A stretch of DNA of 64,000 nucleotides from Sipunculus nudus (GCA_026874595.1 CM049306.1:13971019-14035018), one strand, 5' to 3'; counted from the stretch's first letter, positions 36,148 through 48,602 are shown. Program-made: numbers and translations. The notes: generated from the letters alone by a model not told the origin.

Positions 36148-39007
36148 GTATCATATTTCACCTTGTTCTTTGGTAGGAACAGGATAAGAACATTTGAAGT
36201 ACAAAGATAACTTTTGAATAAAACACAATGTCTATAAAATTTAAAGAAAAACAATCCATCACGTCTAAACATTCATTCATCATGATGTGTGCATGTATGG
36301 GTGCAGTATCGTTTTGCAACAAAGGAAAATCAAAATCAACTGCAAAATTTTGGGCCAATACTTGACACCTTAAAGAGAAAGAGATTAAAATTTTGCGTCA
36401 TGTTTATTACTTCAAGATATTTCACAATTAAATGACTGCGCCTGATTGCAACTGTTTATTAATAACTGAAGCCGATTTAGATCTGACATTTGTAGACCGA
36501 CGTCCTAGCCAACATGGCTGCACCTTCCGATGTCACAAAGTTAAATTTTTTGAGAGGAAAAAAAGTTAAAACTCTCATGGACCGCTTTAATTTTTTACGA
36601 ATTAGCTGACTGTCACGTACGTATGTAGATAGGTTGTCTGTAAGTCCTGTTAAACTTACTTGAACAAAGATGTCGTTTTCTTGCATCATAATCCGCAGCT
36701 CTCTCTTAGTGCGCGGGAAACGGAACTTGGGGTAACCCATAGTGATGTCGGGAGGTGCATCGTCACTATGTCCGTCAATATGCAACTAGAGTATAATATA
36801 TCACATTGCAGTATTGTCAAACATAGAACAAAATTTAACATTACATTGTAATAATGTACAAAGCATAATAATAAAGAAGGAGCATACAAGATTTCACATG
36901 AACTGCATTATAGCATATATTTTATATAGATGTGTATAACAGACAAAGCAATAATCGACAAGTGAACATTAATACAAAGTCCTAACACAATTTTTTATAA
37001 TTAAATAAATATCAGTTAATAACTCGTCAGGTGGACAAACACCACTTAATTAAAACTGACGCTTTAAATTCAGTAATAGTCAGATGGATGACGTAAGAAT
37101 TTTCAGCATACTAAAATGTTTCTTGTAAGAATCCCATTCATAACAGCACATGGAAAAAAAGCTGACCACCATTTTGGCTCCATCTGGGTACATACCAGTA
37201 TATTATTTTTGGAGGGAATGAGGCCCTTCTTGACAGCCGTGAACCAATAAGACAGAGCTGTAACACAAATAAAAGATACTTCAATACATGGTCATTCACA
37301 AGATATTAAATAACTGCAATCAACTAGTCAGATATACAAGAACAAATCAGGCCATTTGTGGAAGGTCAGCATTACTGTTATTACAATATACAATACCTAA
37401 CATCGGAATGCTTAAAAACGTAAGTCGTAAAGTCCCTGGATCAGGATTACGAAAAATCTGATGAATCGATTTCACATGAACTTTGTGGAGGTGTGGGACA
37501 TGTGACTTTGTGGAGGTGAGGGACATGTGACTTTCTGGAGGTGTGGGACATGTGACTTTCTGGAGGTGTGGGACATGTGATTTTCTGGAGGTGTGGGACA
37601 TGTGACTTTCTGGAGGTGTGGGACATGTGACTTTCTGGAGGTGTGGGACATGTAACTTTGTGGAGGTGAGGGACATGTGACTTTTTGGAGTTGTGAGACT
37701 TGTGTCTTTGTGGAGGTGCGGGACATGTGACTTTGTGGAGGTGTGGGACATGTGACTTTGTGGAGGATGTGACTTCTTGGGACATTGGTAGACCAGAAAT
37801 TTTGGTGCGGATCCGGATAAGGGTACTGGATCACTTTTGCACACTGCTCCCTGCTGCCACCTATGCGCTAAAACGGACACTAAAGGTGGATGATTGGAGC
37901 TTGGGTCATGGATGACCCCCATCACATTGTGGTTTGGACCTGAATAAAGAGGCGGATCAAGTGTAAGTTACTTTCCCTTAATTTAGATGTGTGCTCGACT
38001 GATTGCTTTGATATTTTTAACCGGTATTCATAATCATATAAATAAATAGTTAACTTCGTCTTCATCAAATAATTTTAATTTGAGGCCATGGTCACCCGTG
38101 GCAGCGGAAATTAATCAACTTGCGGTAAACCCTTAATGTCAACATTTGGTTTCGAAATCAGGAATATTCAGTGTAAACGTGTTGTAAGTACGACACGAGT
38201 TCACTAAAGCTTCCGTTACACTTGTTTTGGCTCATTAACCCTAATGTATTGAATATTTGATACAATATGTGCCTATATGCAGCACCTGAATATTGTGGAA
38301 ACCAAGACACCCACAATGATATTAAATCAATCTTTTAAAATTTCCCTGTTTGTGTGCCAGGTGATAGCGAATAGGTTATATGTTACGATCAGTAACGGAT
38401 CCAGAGGGGTGTCCAGTGGGTATGGACCCACCCTTTCTCAGCGCCGCAATCATTTTTAAGGAGTTCAGACCACTGGCTTCGACTCTCCGTTTTACTGACC
38501 TGAGCACCTTTTCAGGTCTTCCTGGGTTGCCCCATTCCCTTTTCCCAAAAATCGTAAATCCGCCCCTGTAAATGTTTCATTTTTTTTTAATTTCTAGCAT
38601 AATAACCCCATGGTTACCGATTCAAATAACTGGCCCTAGCATGGACCAACTGTTTATCATCTGCATATATTTATTGACTGAGGATTTCCATACAGCAGAA
38701 CCACAAATTAAAAGACCAAAAAGATTAATGAAGAAATTTCCAGGATTTAGAATATAGATAATGTATATAATGTATCACCTTCATGATGCTCTTCGAAAAC
38801 TACAACTTTTTCGTCCTCATGCCAAGAAGATCCCTGTCTTTTGTTCCGTGATTCTTTGTGATGAGCATCTGAAGGCTGTTTCCACCTCAACAATACCAGA
38901 GACACGGAGAACAGAATGATGCCAATCACTGCAAAGCGCTTCATGCAAGTAGGTGATTTCAGCGCCATCTTCAGGGCGGAAAAACAACTATTTCTTGCAT
39001 GTCTCAT
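34774..39007 (-). CDS. UPF0489 (C5orf22-like) type II membrane protein, copy A
   Basis: Four coding exons on the minus strand: 38779-39007, 37196-37257, 36660-36785 and the last exon ending at 34774. Residues 25-40 are a hydrophobic anchor (FAVIGIILFSVSLVLL) after a basic N-terminus, so the rest should face the ER/Golgi lumen; NKT and NET sequons fit this. The UPF0489 domain shows EEHHEA (residues 72-77), HIDGHSD (99-105) and DIDEDFF (264-270), which resemble the His, DxHxD and DxD metal ligands of arginase-fold enzymes. Bacterial relatives include peptide arginases (Arg to Orn); that activity here is inference. Introns have phases 1, 0, 0, exactly as in copy B. Oddity: the last acceptor reads cctg|gct where copy B has gcag|gct, so the ancestral AG is lost. 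With the ancestral boundary the protein is 518 residues, equal to copy B. The nearest upstream AG (exon from 35952) keeps the frame and adds 13 residues. Downstream of the start all exons are open, so the gene may be functional with altered splicing. Confidence 0.85.
36072..36148. repeat. (AT)n microsatellite in intron 3 of copy A
   Basis: About 30 AT dinucleotides, then an interrupted tail. It generates false Ile-Tyr open frames on both strands. Confidence 0.95.
36660..36785 (-). CDS. UPF0489 copy A, exon 3
   Basis: 126 bases, 42 whole codons, [18 protein letters not shown] onward; donor caa|gtaagt, acceptor ctctag|ttg. It carries the DxHxD metal motif. Confidence 0.88.
37196..37257 (-). 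CDS. UPF0489 copy A, exon 2
   Basis: A 62-base exon: completes an Ala codon and then codes LSYWFTAVKKGLIPSKNNIL. Acceptor gttacag|ct, donor ctg|gtatgt. The same length and phase are found in copy B. Confidence 0.88.
37483..37768. repeat. 25-bp minisatellite in intron 1 of copy A
   Basis: About 11 units of tggaggtgtgggacatgtga plus ctttc. The period of 25 is not divisible by 3 and no stop occurs on the minus strand, so three overlapping frames are open there. They are not genes: they lie in an intron and only reflect the repeat. Confidence 0.93.
38390..38568. mobile_element. MITE of the GGCGGATC family in intron 1 of copy A
   Basis: Ends CAGTAACGGATCCAGAGG and, at the right, TAAATCCGCCCCTG, roughly inverted. 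It contains tcaggtcttcctgggttg, related to the 61038 copy. About 179 bp. Confidence 0.6.
38779..39007 (-). CDS. UPF0489 copy A, exon 1
   Basis: Start chosen at ATG 39007 because the next bases align with copy B from its own ATG (M....NS...). An acceptor-like cgtttcag lies just before it (AG at 39012-39013), suggesting an upstream untranslated exon. It codes the basic stub, the membrane helix, a Ser/Lys-rich stem and VVVFEEHHE; donor gaag|gtgata. Confidence 0.83.
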
Positions 39008-39924
39008 GTCGCTGAAACGTGAATTGTTTTCAAAAGCTAATTTATAAAAGAAGTAAAAACTCATTGATACCAGTCTGCAAGCATGCTGCGGTGCACAGAG
39101 ATTAATAAATGTTACGAAATGGCCAAGATCAACATGACTAACATGACAAACTAAAGACTGAAGTTTAAAAAATACAAAATGTATTTACTATATTTTAATA
39201 TTACAGAATAAAATTGTGCAGCACTGGTATATCTTTTTATCTCTTCCTCATTAGAAAGAACACATATGAGACAAATGTACCTAAATGAAATATAGATAAA
39301 ATAAAGAGAGAGATGTACGTAGCACAAATAGTAATTTGAGATACTTTGTTCAAGAATGCATGGCGGAGTATGCATTGTGTACCAATTCGTTGCCGCCAAA
39401 GCATTAATATACAAATCACGTTATAATTTAGGCCAAAAGGATACTTCCAGATAAGATGGTAAAATTGTGGCGTATTACGTATCCGCCTGTCGTTTATATC
39501 CTCAGCGAGTATCAAAATACAGAGTTAAAGGATGACTTCCCGCAATGTGTAACACAGTTACAAATTATTTTATATGCAACTTCTCAGTTCCTCTTACATT
39601 ATGTCTGATATTGGCGATTAGATAAAGTATAAAGCACGAATAATTTAATCATTTATTATAATCATACCACAAATTATAATTCTAAATACAGTTCTGTAAT
39701 GTGAGAACAATGTATGTTATAAAATATATTCATTTGGTATAACGAAAAGTGATAAGCGTTACATTCATGGTATCGCTAACATTATGCAAATAACCCAAAG
39801 TATTTTACATACATAAAATATAACCAGCACGTTGTCATACTGGACATTGTGGTCTTATTGCCGTTGATTGTATCAATATAATTTGGCAGCCAAAAAATTA
39901 TGGAAGAAAATCATTTATATAGTA

Positions 39925-40400
39925 GAAAGAAAAAAAGTGGAGCCACCAGTGTTCAGGAACTGAAGAAACCAGTCATAATCAATAAACACACCAGGTTTAA
40001 GGGACACAAGATAAAACCAAAGTTAAGAAACTGACATAATTGCGGTCATTTGAAAATCTTAAAAACAGAAAAAAATCGTAAAATTGGGGGGGGGGGGGGA
40101 ATGCAGGTGGCGTGAACTGACAACCCTAGTCATGGTTAACATTCAAGCAAAGATTTATTTATTCTGGGGGCTACTTATACAAGCCCTATAAATCGAAGGA
40201 TATAGGTCACAGCTACCCAATTTCAGATTTCCAAGGATATTTTTTATTGATCTCTCTGGGGTTTTTTTCAGTTACAGGTTTCTAGGTGCAATGGTGTCGA
40301 AACGTGCCAGTCTAACGTACGGATAGACACACAGACAGACGGACGGACGACGGACGCTGACCGATCATTATAGCTCAGTTGACTTACAGTCAGTTGAGCT
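39925..40400. repeat. Dispersed repeat, same family as 50275-50818
   Basis: It shares ccagtcataatcaataaaca and caggtttaaggg-like sequence with the second copy, and ends in a gacagacggacgg-type run followed by agttgacttacagtcagttg. Internal G-tract at 40086-40099. Confidence 0.7.
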
Positions 40401-40646
40401 AAAACAGCTTGCTATTTATGCACTCCTTTATATAAATCATGTTTATCGATTTACAATTATTGTTTAATGTTGCATGGCCCTTCTTGATTACCTTAATTGT
40501 CTGGGTTGGGGGGGTGGGGGGGGGGGGGATAGCCACCATCAGTGCAATACCATATCAGTGTATTACCATATAAAATATATTATACATTTTACCAATTAAT
40601 ATATATATATATATGTGTGTGTGTGTGATCTATGCTTAGACATATT

Positions 40647-40881
40647 CAGGGGCGGGTCCATGCAGGATTTAGGAAAAGGGGGATCCAACCCAGGTGGGCT
40701 AATGACAAAAAAAGGGCCCAAGATCAGGAAAAGTGGAGGGGGAGGGGGGGTTCAGGCCTTTCGAAGGGTTTCGGCGGCTGAAAAAGTGGATTCCCTGGAA
40801 CCCGCCCCCCCCCCCCAACCCCAACCCAAATCTGCTTCTGATAATGTCCCGCCCCCAGAAAAATTCCTGGATCCGCGCCTG
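40647..40881. mobile_element. MITE of the CAGGGGCGGATCC family
   Basis: Left end CAGGGGCGGGTCCATGCAGG, right end CCTGGATCCGCGCCTG, near-perfect inverted repeats. About 235 bp with C- and G-rich interior. No clear 8-bp duplication. Confidence 0.68.
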
Positions 40882-41438
40882 ATTACAGCCCAAATTTGCA
40901 GACTACAACCTACGTCACACTCCTTCCTCGGGCTAGCTGTTCGGGTATCTATAATCTAAAATGCTGTATCCGCCCCTTATTCCTAAATTATAATGCATGG
41001 AGTAGGCAAAAAAGGCTCAAGGGTTATTAAACACCTCTGTGATTCCTAGTAAGCGCCTCAACAATAATTCATTTGTCATGTCAAAAGGCTGAAGCGTAAT
41101 GAATGGTCAGCTTTTGTCAACTCGACCTCGTCGTCACATACCTGTTCATCCTGGTACCGGGGCGACATCTCTACGCATTACTGTTATTAGAAGGATATTT
41201 ATCGGCACTTCTGAAAGAAAGCTTCCTTGTCATGACCTAGTCAAATATAAATATCTAATGTAACAGTAAGTTTCATATTTCAATTAATATTAATGATGAG
41301 ACCCGGCGGGGAGGGGGGGGGGGGTCTATAAAGAGTCAAATTCATGAAAATAACAAGTATTGACCCTGCCACCTGCCACGATCTAAACTGGTGAAGCCTT
41401 ATAATTAGTTTTATGACAGATCAAATAATAATATAATT

Positions 41439-41745
41439 CAGTGGCGTCAATTTATCTTCAAGAGTGGAGGTGGGGTGACTCACAGGGATGGGAGGATAAA
41501 AAGTTAGTAGTGGTTCCACTGTATGTATATATTCTTTTTATAGTCTGTAAGACATAAATTACATATATTACATATTATATATATAAGGTTAAAAAAAATA
41601 AGGTATTATGTTTCCAGTATATGTTATTTCTAAACCAGGTTTGGGTATAAAATATTTCATATTCAACTCAGTATTAATATATTTGATTTCCAGTATATAA
41701 ATATTTTTTTTTTAGAATATCGGGGGGTGGGGTGATTACATCGAC
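41439..41745. mobile_element. hAT-like MITE, right end lost
   Basis: Starts CAGTGGCGTCAATTTATCTT as in the 20918 copy, and contains the shared aaggtattatgtttccagta. The homology stops near 41745, where a GC-rich stretch with different end-like words (acgtaggtccggtgtgaaag) follows, possibly another insertion. Confidence 0.62.
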
Positions 41746-43364
41746 GTATTGCCACGTAGGCATAGCGTTGGGAACCGAAAGCTCGGCGTAGTCGGTACGC
41801 CGCACTACGCAACTCTACGTAGGTCCGGTGTGAAAGGGGCTTTACAGGCTGCAAAACAGGCATCATGTTGAACTGATATAGAGCTCGACAGAATTTCTTA
41901 AATATAGAGGAAAATCCCCTTAGATTATTATGGTATTTTGAATGGTAATTTGAGTAGGAAAATATAATGTCTTTTTATTGTTCCATTCAAATGAATTCCG
42001 AGAGAGACAAGCAGACAACATTCAGCAGACAGATAATTTACGGCAAGTTGAGAGTCACATAGTACGGGAGACTATATGGTAAAATTAAATATTAATCCAG
42101 GCGTTCAGATTACTTATTCATATCCGATATTGATACAGCTCTACAAAACCATGTTAAACTCTGCGAGAGGTTCGCTTTCTTTTCATGGTTTTACGATTCC
42201 CATAATCTAGGTCAACCTCTTAGTTATAATATTAAACGTTTGTTACAAATCGCGGTATGACAGTAACATAAAACTGAAAGAAAAAAAATTGTCGACCAGG
42301 CGCAATCTGCTATCATGGTAATCGCATGGTGGCGCGGGAGGTTCGTCCCCATCCCGCTCCTCCTCCCCCTCCCCCCCCCCCCCCCCCTTCTTGTACCACA
42401 GGTACCTGACGTGTAAAGCTGTGGGGTTTTTTTTCAAAGTATAAAAGATACACAACCTCTGAGTCGGAAATAGAGGCTATCGTGTATAATTTGAACAAAA
42501 ATACTGATTTATGCTGGATTTGCACTGAGGTATCGGTGTGACAGATCGTGTTTACAGGTATACTTACGTAAAATATGTAACCTTGTTCCAAGCTGTAAAA
42601 GGTACACACAGATACACATTAGCTATCTACATGCACAGCAGACTCCTCCCAGTACACAAGTATACGTGTAAGTGTACCCAACCATGTACCTGAGTATTCA
42701 CAACAGTGGAACAGCTTACGGTGAAGTTTGTGGCAAAAGCTCAAAATGTCCGGCCAACATCCGCGATGCTATGGTTTTAGTGCCTTTGTTCTGAACGGCA
42801 ACACATTGGATGTTATTCAGTGAGTAGACGACAGACACATACGGGCCTCTTGTGTCTCTGCACACACCGTCACAAATCTTCCACGCGATCAGTTTCACAT
42901 AGCTGGGCATATCCATACAGTCCGCCTCACACAGGCGTTTACAGTTTACAGTTCCGGGTTCGCTGTAAGTTCCTCAGCATATCCCGCGTTTTTGTTCTGA
43001 ATGCCCACGTACTGACTTAGTCAAAGCGGATTCTAAGAACAATTCATTATCTATTACATAGACATGGAATGTAAAACCTAGCTGTTAGCTGCATATATAT
43101 GCCTCGTTCAGGGTCTACTGATAATATGCTGAGTTTTTGCGATCACATTGACCGCCTTTCCATCAATCATAAGCATGTATATGGTGTTTGCACTAAGCTA
43201 CTAGGCTACGATCATTTATCTTCATCACTGCTATATATAAACACTATAAAACTGACTTACTCGGTTAATAAAAAAGAATAGAGATTATGGCAATTATTGA
43301 TTTCTAAAAGGGATCCATGTGATGCTACTGCAAATTATTCTCAAATTTTTACGTTTTCATAAAA
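41746..43364. other. No gene seen
   Basis: Non-coding, with a C-tract at about 42362-42388. Small frames here have no family features. Confidence 0.4.
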
Positions 43365-43690
43365 AAGTGGCTCATGGGCCACGAAGCTCAGCTAAATTTG
43401 ACTGAGTGCTCATTTCTTTTATTAATGAAATATTGGCAGAAAATAAAAATACAAATTTCAGGATTCATAGGAGACCTGCCAAGGACACCCCCCCCCCCCC
43501 CCCCGGATATCACAGAAAATGGACACAATTTGTACCCTGTCTGTCTTGGTGCTCAAAATCATGTTTCTCGTCCATAGCTCGCAAAATATAGGTCACCATG
43601 ACCTAATTTCAGTTTTTCCAAGGAGATTTGCCAAGGACCTCCCTGAATGTCATGTTAGAAGAGTCTAGGGCAAATGGAGACAATTTGTGC
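43365..43690. repeat. ~150-bp dispersed repeat, left block
   Basis: Contains gtggctcatgggccacgaag, then units with ataggtcaccatgacctaat, tccaaggagatttgcc and aaggacctccctgaatgt. The block is cut off at 43690 by the Mutator-like copy. Confidence 0.7.
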
Positions 43691-44205
43691 TATTCGCTCT
43701 TTACACAGCGCTTTACCCATAGGCCAACTACCTATATCGTAAGCGCTGTTTTTTATGACCTTGTATCATGAATCTCTACACCAGAGGGGATCACTGTATT
43801 TTGGTCCAATCAGATGAGACCCTGTGCTAGTCTCTTACACAGACACACGGTGGCCAGGCTACCCCTGTGCTGGAAGCAAAACGGTTTACCAGCCAGTCGA
43901 GGAATACACGAAGCCAATGTTGTTCATTTCGTTTTGAGTGACAGCTCATCGCCCCGGCGACCGTTAAAACAGGCCACAAGCTCAGAGAAAATTGCCCCTC
44001 ACGTGGTTTCTGGGTGGAGCCTGATGCTTGTCGAGTATTTGTTGACTTGCATTTGGTTGGCTGATAGTCACATCAGCAGTTTTTTAAGCAATCAGGCCCA
44101 TGTGCACCACCTGGTGTTTAAATGCATCATAAACAGTCAATGCAGTCAGCGGGAAAATCATTAGTTTCTTTAGAAGCACACGATTTCCGCTACCTCGGGA
44201 GCGTA
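43691..44205. mobile_element. Second Mutator-like element copy, inserted in the ~150-bp repeat
   Basis: Strong similarity to 21431-22132 from cgctctttacacagcgcttt through tccaatcagatgagac to ccgctacctcggga, with a right end GAGCGTA that matches the inverted left end. It is about 190 bp shorter, from internal deletion. The flanks do not show a clean 9-bp duplication, so its edges may have been rearranged. Confidence 0.7.
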
Positions 44206-45190
44206 CTAGGCCTAATGCATACAATGTGTACCAATCTGACGTTAAAGGTACTCAAATCATGTTTTTGGCCTGTCACATGCAGGTTTCCAGTGGGATTTGC
44301 AAAGATCTCCCTGGATGTTGTGTTGCAATATTTTAGGGCTAAAGGATACAATTTATGCCTTATCTGACTGTATTTGACATGTATTGTAAAAATTAATTTA
44401 CCTAATTTCAGGATTCAAAGAAGACTTGCCAAAGACCTCCCTAGACTTTCCAATATAAGGTTAAAAGAAAAATAGATACAATTTGTACCTTGTCTGTCTG
44501 GATGCTCAAATTCATATTTTTTATGGCTCATAGCGCATTACATAATTTCTGGTTTCCAAAGAGATTTGCCTTTAACCTCCCTAGATGTTGCTTTAGAAGA
44601 TTCTAGGCCTAATGCATACAATTTGAGCCCATCTGACATTCAGGGTGCTCATATGACACCTTTTCCCCTGCTGGTTGCAGAATATAGGTCACAGTAAACA
44701 AATTTTCATATTTCCAAGGATATTTGCCTGGGACCTGCTTGAATCTTATGTAAGAATATTCTAGGCTCATGGATACAATTTGTGCCCCTTCTGGGTGCTC
44801 AAAATCATTTTTTCTGCCTAAGTTGCAAAATATAGGTCACCATGACCTAATTTCGGGTTTCCAAAGAGATGTGCCTAAAACCTACCTGGCTTTTGTGTTA
44901 GAAGATTCTGGTCCGATTTGTGCCTCTCTGACATTCATAGTGCTCATATGACATTTTTTCTTAAAGGTTTCAGAATATAGGTCACTATGATCTAATTCCA
45001 TGTTTCATTTGCCTGGGAACAGCCTTGATCATGATATAAGATTCTAGGCCTAATGGATAAAATCTGTGCCTCCTCTGACTGTCTGGGTGCTCAAAACCAT
45101 TTTTCGGCCAATAGGTCAAAGAATATAGGTCACCATGACCTACTTTCAGATTTCCAAGGACATTTGCATAGGACCTCCCTGAATTTCTGG
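44206..45190. repeat. ~150-bp dispersed repeat, right block
   Basis: About six units, each with a match to ttctaggcctaatgcataca, atttgtgcc, a ggtgctcaaaatcat phrase, ataggtcaccatgacctaat and tttccaaggagatttgcc. Spacing of the last phrase is about 140-150 bases. Confidence 0.75.
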
Positions 45191-47375
45191 AACTCAAAAC
45201 AGTCTACCATCACAGTGCGCACAACTTGGAACAAGCTACCATCACACTGGGTGCAGTTCAGAACACGCTACCATCACAGTGGGCGTAACTCGGAACACGC
45301 TTTCATCATACTTGGCGCATTAGAAAACATAATACCATCACACTGAGCGCAACTCAGAATACACTACCATCACACTGGGTTGCAGTTTAGAAAACGCTAC
45401 CATCACACGGGGCACTTCTCTGTACACGCTACTATCACCCTGGACGGAACTCGCTACAATTACACTGGGCGGAACTCGGAACACGCTACAATCACACTGG
45501 CCCAAACTCATCATCTTGGACGGAACTCGGAACACTACCATCACACTGAGCACAACTCGGAACACGCTTCCATTTCACTGAGCACAACTCAGAACACACA
45601 TTTTCATCACACTGGGTGCAGGTCAAAGCACGCTACCATCACACTGGGCGCAACTCAGAACACGTATCTATCACACTGGGCGCAGTTCAGAACACGCTAC
45701 CATCACACTCAGCACAACTCGGAACACGCTTCCATTTCACTGAGCACAACTCGGAACACGTTTCCATAACACTGAGCACAACTTAGAACATGCTTCCATC
45801 ACACTGAGCACATCTTGGAACTCCCTACCATCACACTGGACGCAACTCGGAACACAATACCAGAGAGCACGCAGTGCACAGCTCAGAACACGCTACAATC
45901 ACACTTCTCGAAACTCAGAACACGCTACCGTCACACTGGGCGGAACCCGGAACACGCAACCATCACACTGGGCGCAACACTGTACACGCTACCATCACAC
46001 TCGGCGCAACTTGGAACACGCTGCCATCACACTGGGCGCAACTCAGAATACGCTACCATTACACCTGGCGGAACTCGGAACAGGCTATAATCACACTGGG
46101 CCCAACTCAGAATACGCTTCCATCATCCTTGACGGAACTCGAAACACTACCATCACACTAAGCACAACTCAGAACACACACTTTCATCACACTGGGTGCA
46201 GGTCAAAACACGCTACCATCACACTTCTCGCAACTCAGAACACGCTACCATCACACTGGGCGGAACCCGGAACACGCAAACATCACACTGGGCGCAACAC
46301 TGTACACGCTACCATCACACTCGGCGCAACTTGGAACACGCTGCCATCAAACTGGTCGCAACTCAGAATACGCAACCATCACACCTGGCGGAACGCGGAA
46401 CACGCTACAATCACACCGGGCGCAACTCAGAACACGCTTCTATCACACTGGGCGCAGTTCAGAACACGCTGCCATCACACTCCGCACAACTCGGAACACG
46501 CTTCCATTTCACTGAGCACAACTCAGAACACATTTCTATCACACCGAGCACATACTGGAACTCCCTACCATCACACTGGACGTAATTCGGAACACAATAC
46601 CAGATAGCACGCAGTGCACAGCTCAGAACACGCTACAATCACACTTCTCGCAACTCAGAATACGCTACCGTCACACTGGGCGGAACCCGGAACAGGCAAC
46701 CATCGCACTGGGCGCAACACAGAACACGCTACCATCACTGAGCACAACTCGGAACACGCTACCATCACATTTGGTGCAGTTCAGAACACGCTACCATCAC
46801 ACTCGGCGCAACATGGAACACGCTACCATCACACCGGGAGGAACTCGGAACACGCTACAATCACACTGGGGCCAACTCAGAATACGCTTCCATCATCCTG
46901 GACAGAACTCGGAACACTACCATCACACTGGTCGCAACTCAGAACACGCTACAATCACACTGGGCCCAAGTCAGAATACGCTTCCATCACACCGGGCGGA
47001 ACTCGGAACACGCTACAATCACACTGGGCCCAACTCAGAATACGCTTCCAACACCCATGACGGAACTCGGAACACTACCATCGCACTGAGCACAACTCAG
47101 AACACACACTTTCATCACACTGGGTGCAGATCAAAGCACGCTACCAACACGCTGGGCGCAACTAAAAGAACACGCTTCTATCACACTGGGCGCATTTCAG
47201 AACACGCTACAATCACACTGAGCTCGGAACACAATGCCAGACAGTACGCTGTGCACAGCTCAGAGCACGCTACCATCACACAGAGCACAACTTGGAACAC
47301 GCTACCATATCACCCTGGTCGCATCTCAGAACACGCTACCATCATGGGTGAAACTAGAACACACGACAAAGTTAA
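45191..47375. repeat. Large 32-bp minisatellite
   Basis: About 65-70 units of ctaccatcacactgggcgca plus actcagaacacg. Unit starts at 45204, 45236, 45268 and 45300 give a period of exactly 32. Blocks of units also repeat as higher-order copies (for example around 45845-46100 against 46575-46860). All three plus-strand frames stay open over hundreds of bases because 32 is not a multiple of 3 and the unit has no stop in those frames; the long Thr/His/Asn-rich frames are not genes. Confidence 0.95.
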
Positions 47376-47459
47376 CAGACTTTCACATTGGGTAAAAACT
47401 GACAAAAAGCAGACAATTCTAAATTAACACATTTATGGGATTTGTCCTTCTATTTTTAA

Positions 47460-48602
47460 TCATTCTGACAAATTATGGGTATCATGAATTCTTGGCCACC
47501 CACCTCGACCTCCAAGCAAGTCCAAATCAAAATGAACTTTATAGGGATGACTTAATTTTGACCTAAATATATCTAATATTCCATTCTCTATGAACTCAAA
47601 ATGATTCCTTGGCGTGTAGCCATCCCTGATTGACCTACAGACTGTCACTAGTTTTGGCTCAGGGTAACGCCCCTTTACAAACATACTCTCTAGCCGCTGG
47701 AGTCGGGAACGTACGTCCGTTTCGTCTGGCCAGTACCAACGAACAACAGTATCGTTGGGTTGATTGACACCGTGACAGATTTGAAAGGTTCCGGACCAGC
47801 GTTTAGTGTTGATGAAAAAATCAGATTTGGGAGTAGTCATCATACATATCCCCGTCTTAGCAAGAGCCAAAAGCTGGGATCGTTCAAACTTCTTCAAATG
47901 TTTGGCAAATGTGTGCATCCTTCTTATATAGTCAGCTTCGCTTTTGGTGCACAGGAACGAGGGGGATTTAGACATGACTGTCTTCAGATGATTGGCTGCA
48001 AATTTCTTTAGGTCAGACTCGTACCCACCGCATGGGGTATTAGTGTGCTTGCATAACTCAATAGCTCTGTGAACTACGGGCATCACGAGAGCTTCTCCAG
48101 GAATTTCATGAGCAGTTCGGCGTGGACAAACTAGCTGATCTATAAGCTCGTCAATAGTTTCCACCAGCCCCCATGAGACGCCAGCGTCCACCAGTTGCTG
48201 CCCAGCACTCTGGCAGCCAAAGAAATCTTCATCAATATCCACCATGAGGGACTCGTCTTGATTTATCAAAGTACCTGACATTAACTTCTTCATGGCTAAG
48301 TGTTCTCCCACCTCCACCCATTCATACGAACCTTTAATCCTGCATTCATCTTCATCCAGTGGAAACACCTCTTTCTCTTCAAAGTCAGTCATATTCTCGT
48401 GCAGGGAGTAGCACTCTAGTCTGTTTTCTTCTGTAACATGCTTGCAGCCACAAAATACATCTGTCTTTCCTTGGGGGCCTATAAGGGTGGCTTCGCCATA
48501 TTGGATGATTTCGCTGACCCACGCCCCGTCAGGGTGATCCAGTAGATCCCAGTGCGGCCACACCCAGATGATGCGTTTGAACATACCAGTCATCGCCGCA
48601 GC
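47460..48602 (-). CDS. UPF0489 copy B, exon 4
   Basis: Acceptor ctgttttgcag|gct; begins [18 protein letters not shown]. It encodes 380 residues and the stop, including DIDEDFF and many Cys (for example FCGCKH and DECRIKG). Confidence 0.92.
   Translation of the reverse strand, partial: AAAMTGMFKRIIWVWPHWDLLDHPDGAWVSEIIQYGEATLIGPQGKTDVFCGCKHVTEENRLECYSLHENMTDFEEKEVFPLDEDECRIKGSYEWVEVGEHLAMKKLMSGTLINQDESLMVDIDEDFFGCQSAGQQLVDAGVSWGLVETIDELIDQLVCPRRTAHEIPGEALVMPVVHRAIELCKHTNTPCGGYESDLKKFAANHLKTVMSKSPSFLCTKSEADYIRRMHTFAKHLKKFERSQLLALAKTGICMMTTPKSDFFINTKRWSGTFQICHGVNQPNDTVVRWYWPDETDVRSRLQRLESMFVKGRYPEPKLVTVCRSIRDGYTPRNHFEFIENGILDIFRSKLSHPYKVHFDLDLLGGRGGWPRIHDTHNLSE

Noticed and set aside
37347-37925. 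Three overlapping minus-strand Ser/His/Pro repeat frames
   Set aside because: Same artefact from the 25-bp array, located inside intron 1 of UPF0489 copy A.
45191-47375. CRISPR-like regular array
   Set aside because: Units are contiguous tandem repeats of 32 bases with no unique spacers, in a eukaryotic genome.
45380-47427. Several long plus-strand frames encoding Thr/His/Asn-rich repeat proteins
   Set aside because: They are three overlapping readings of one 32-bp minisatellite; the period shifts the frame in every unit and there is no start, splice or domain support.
47760-48011. Plus-strand frame within UPF0489 copy B
   Set aside because: Antisense shadow of exon 4.
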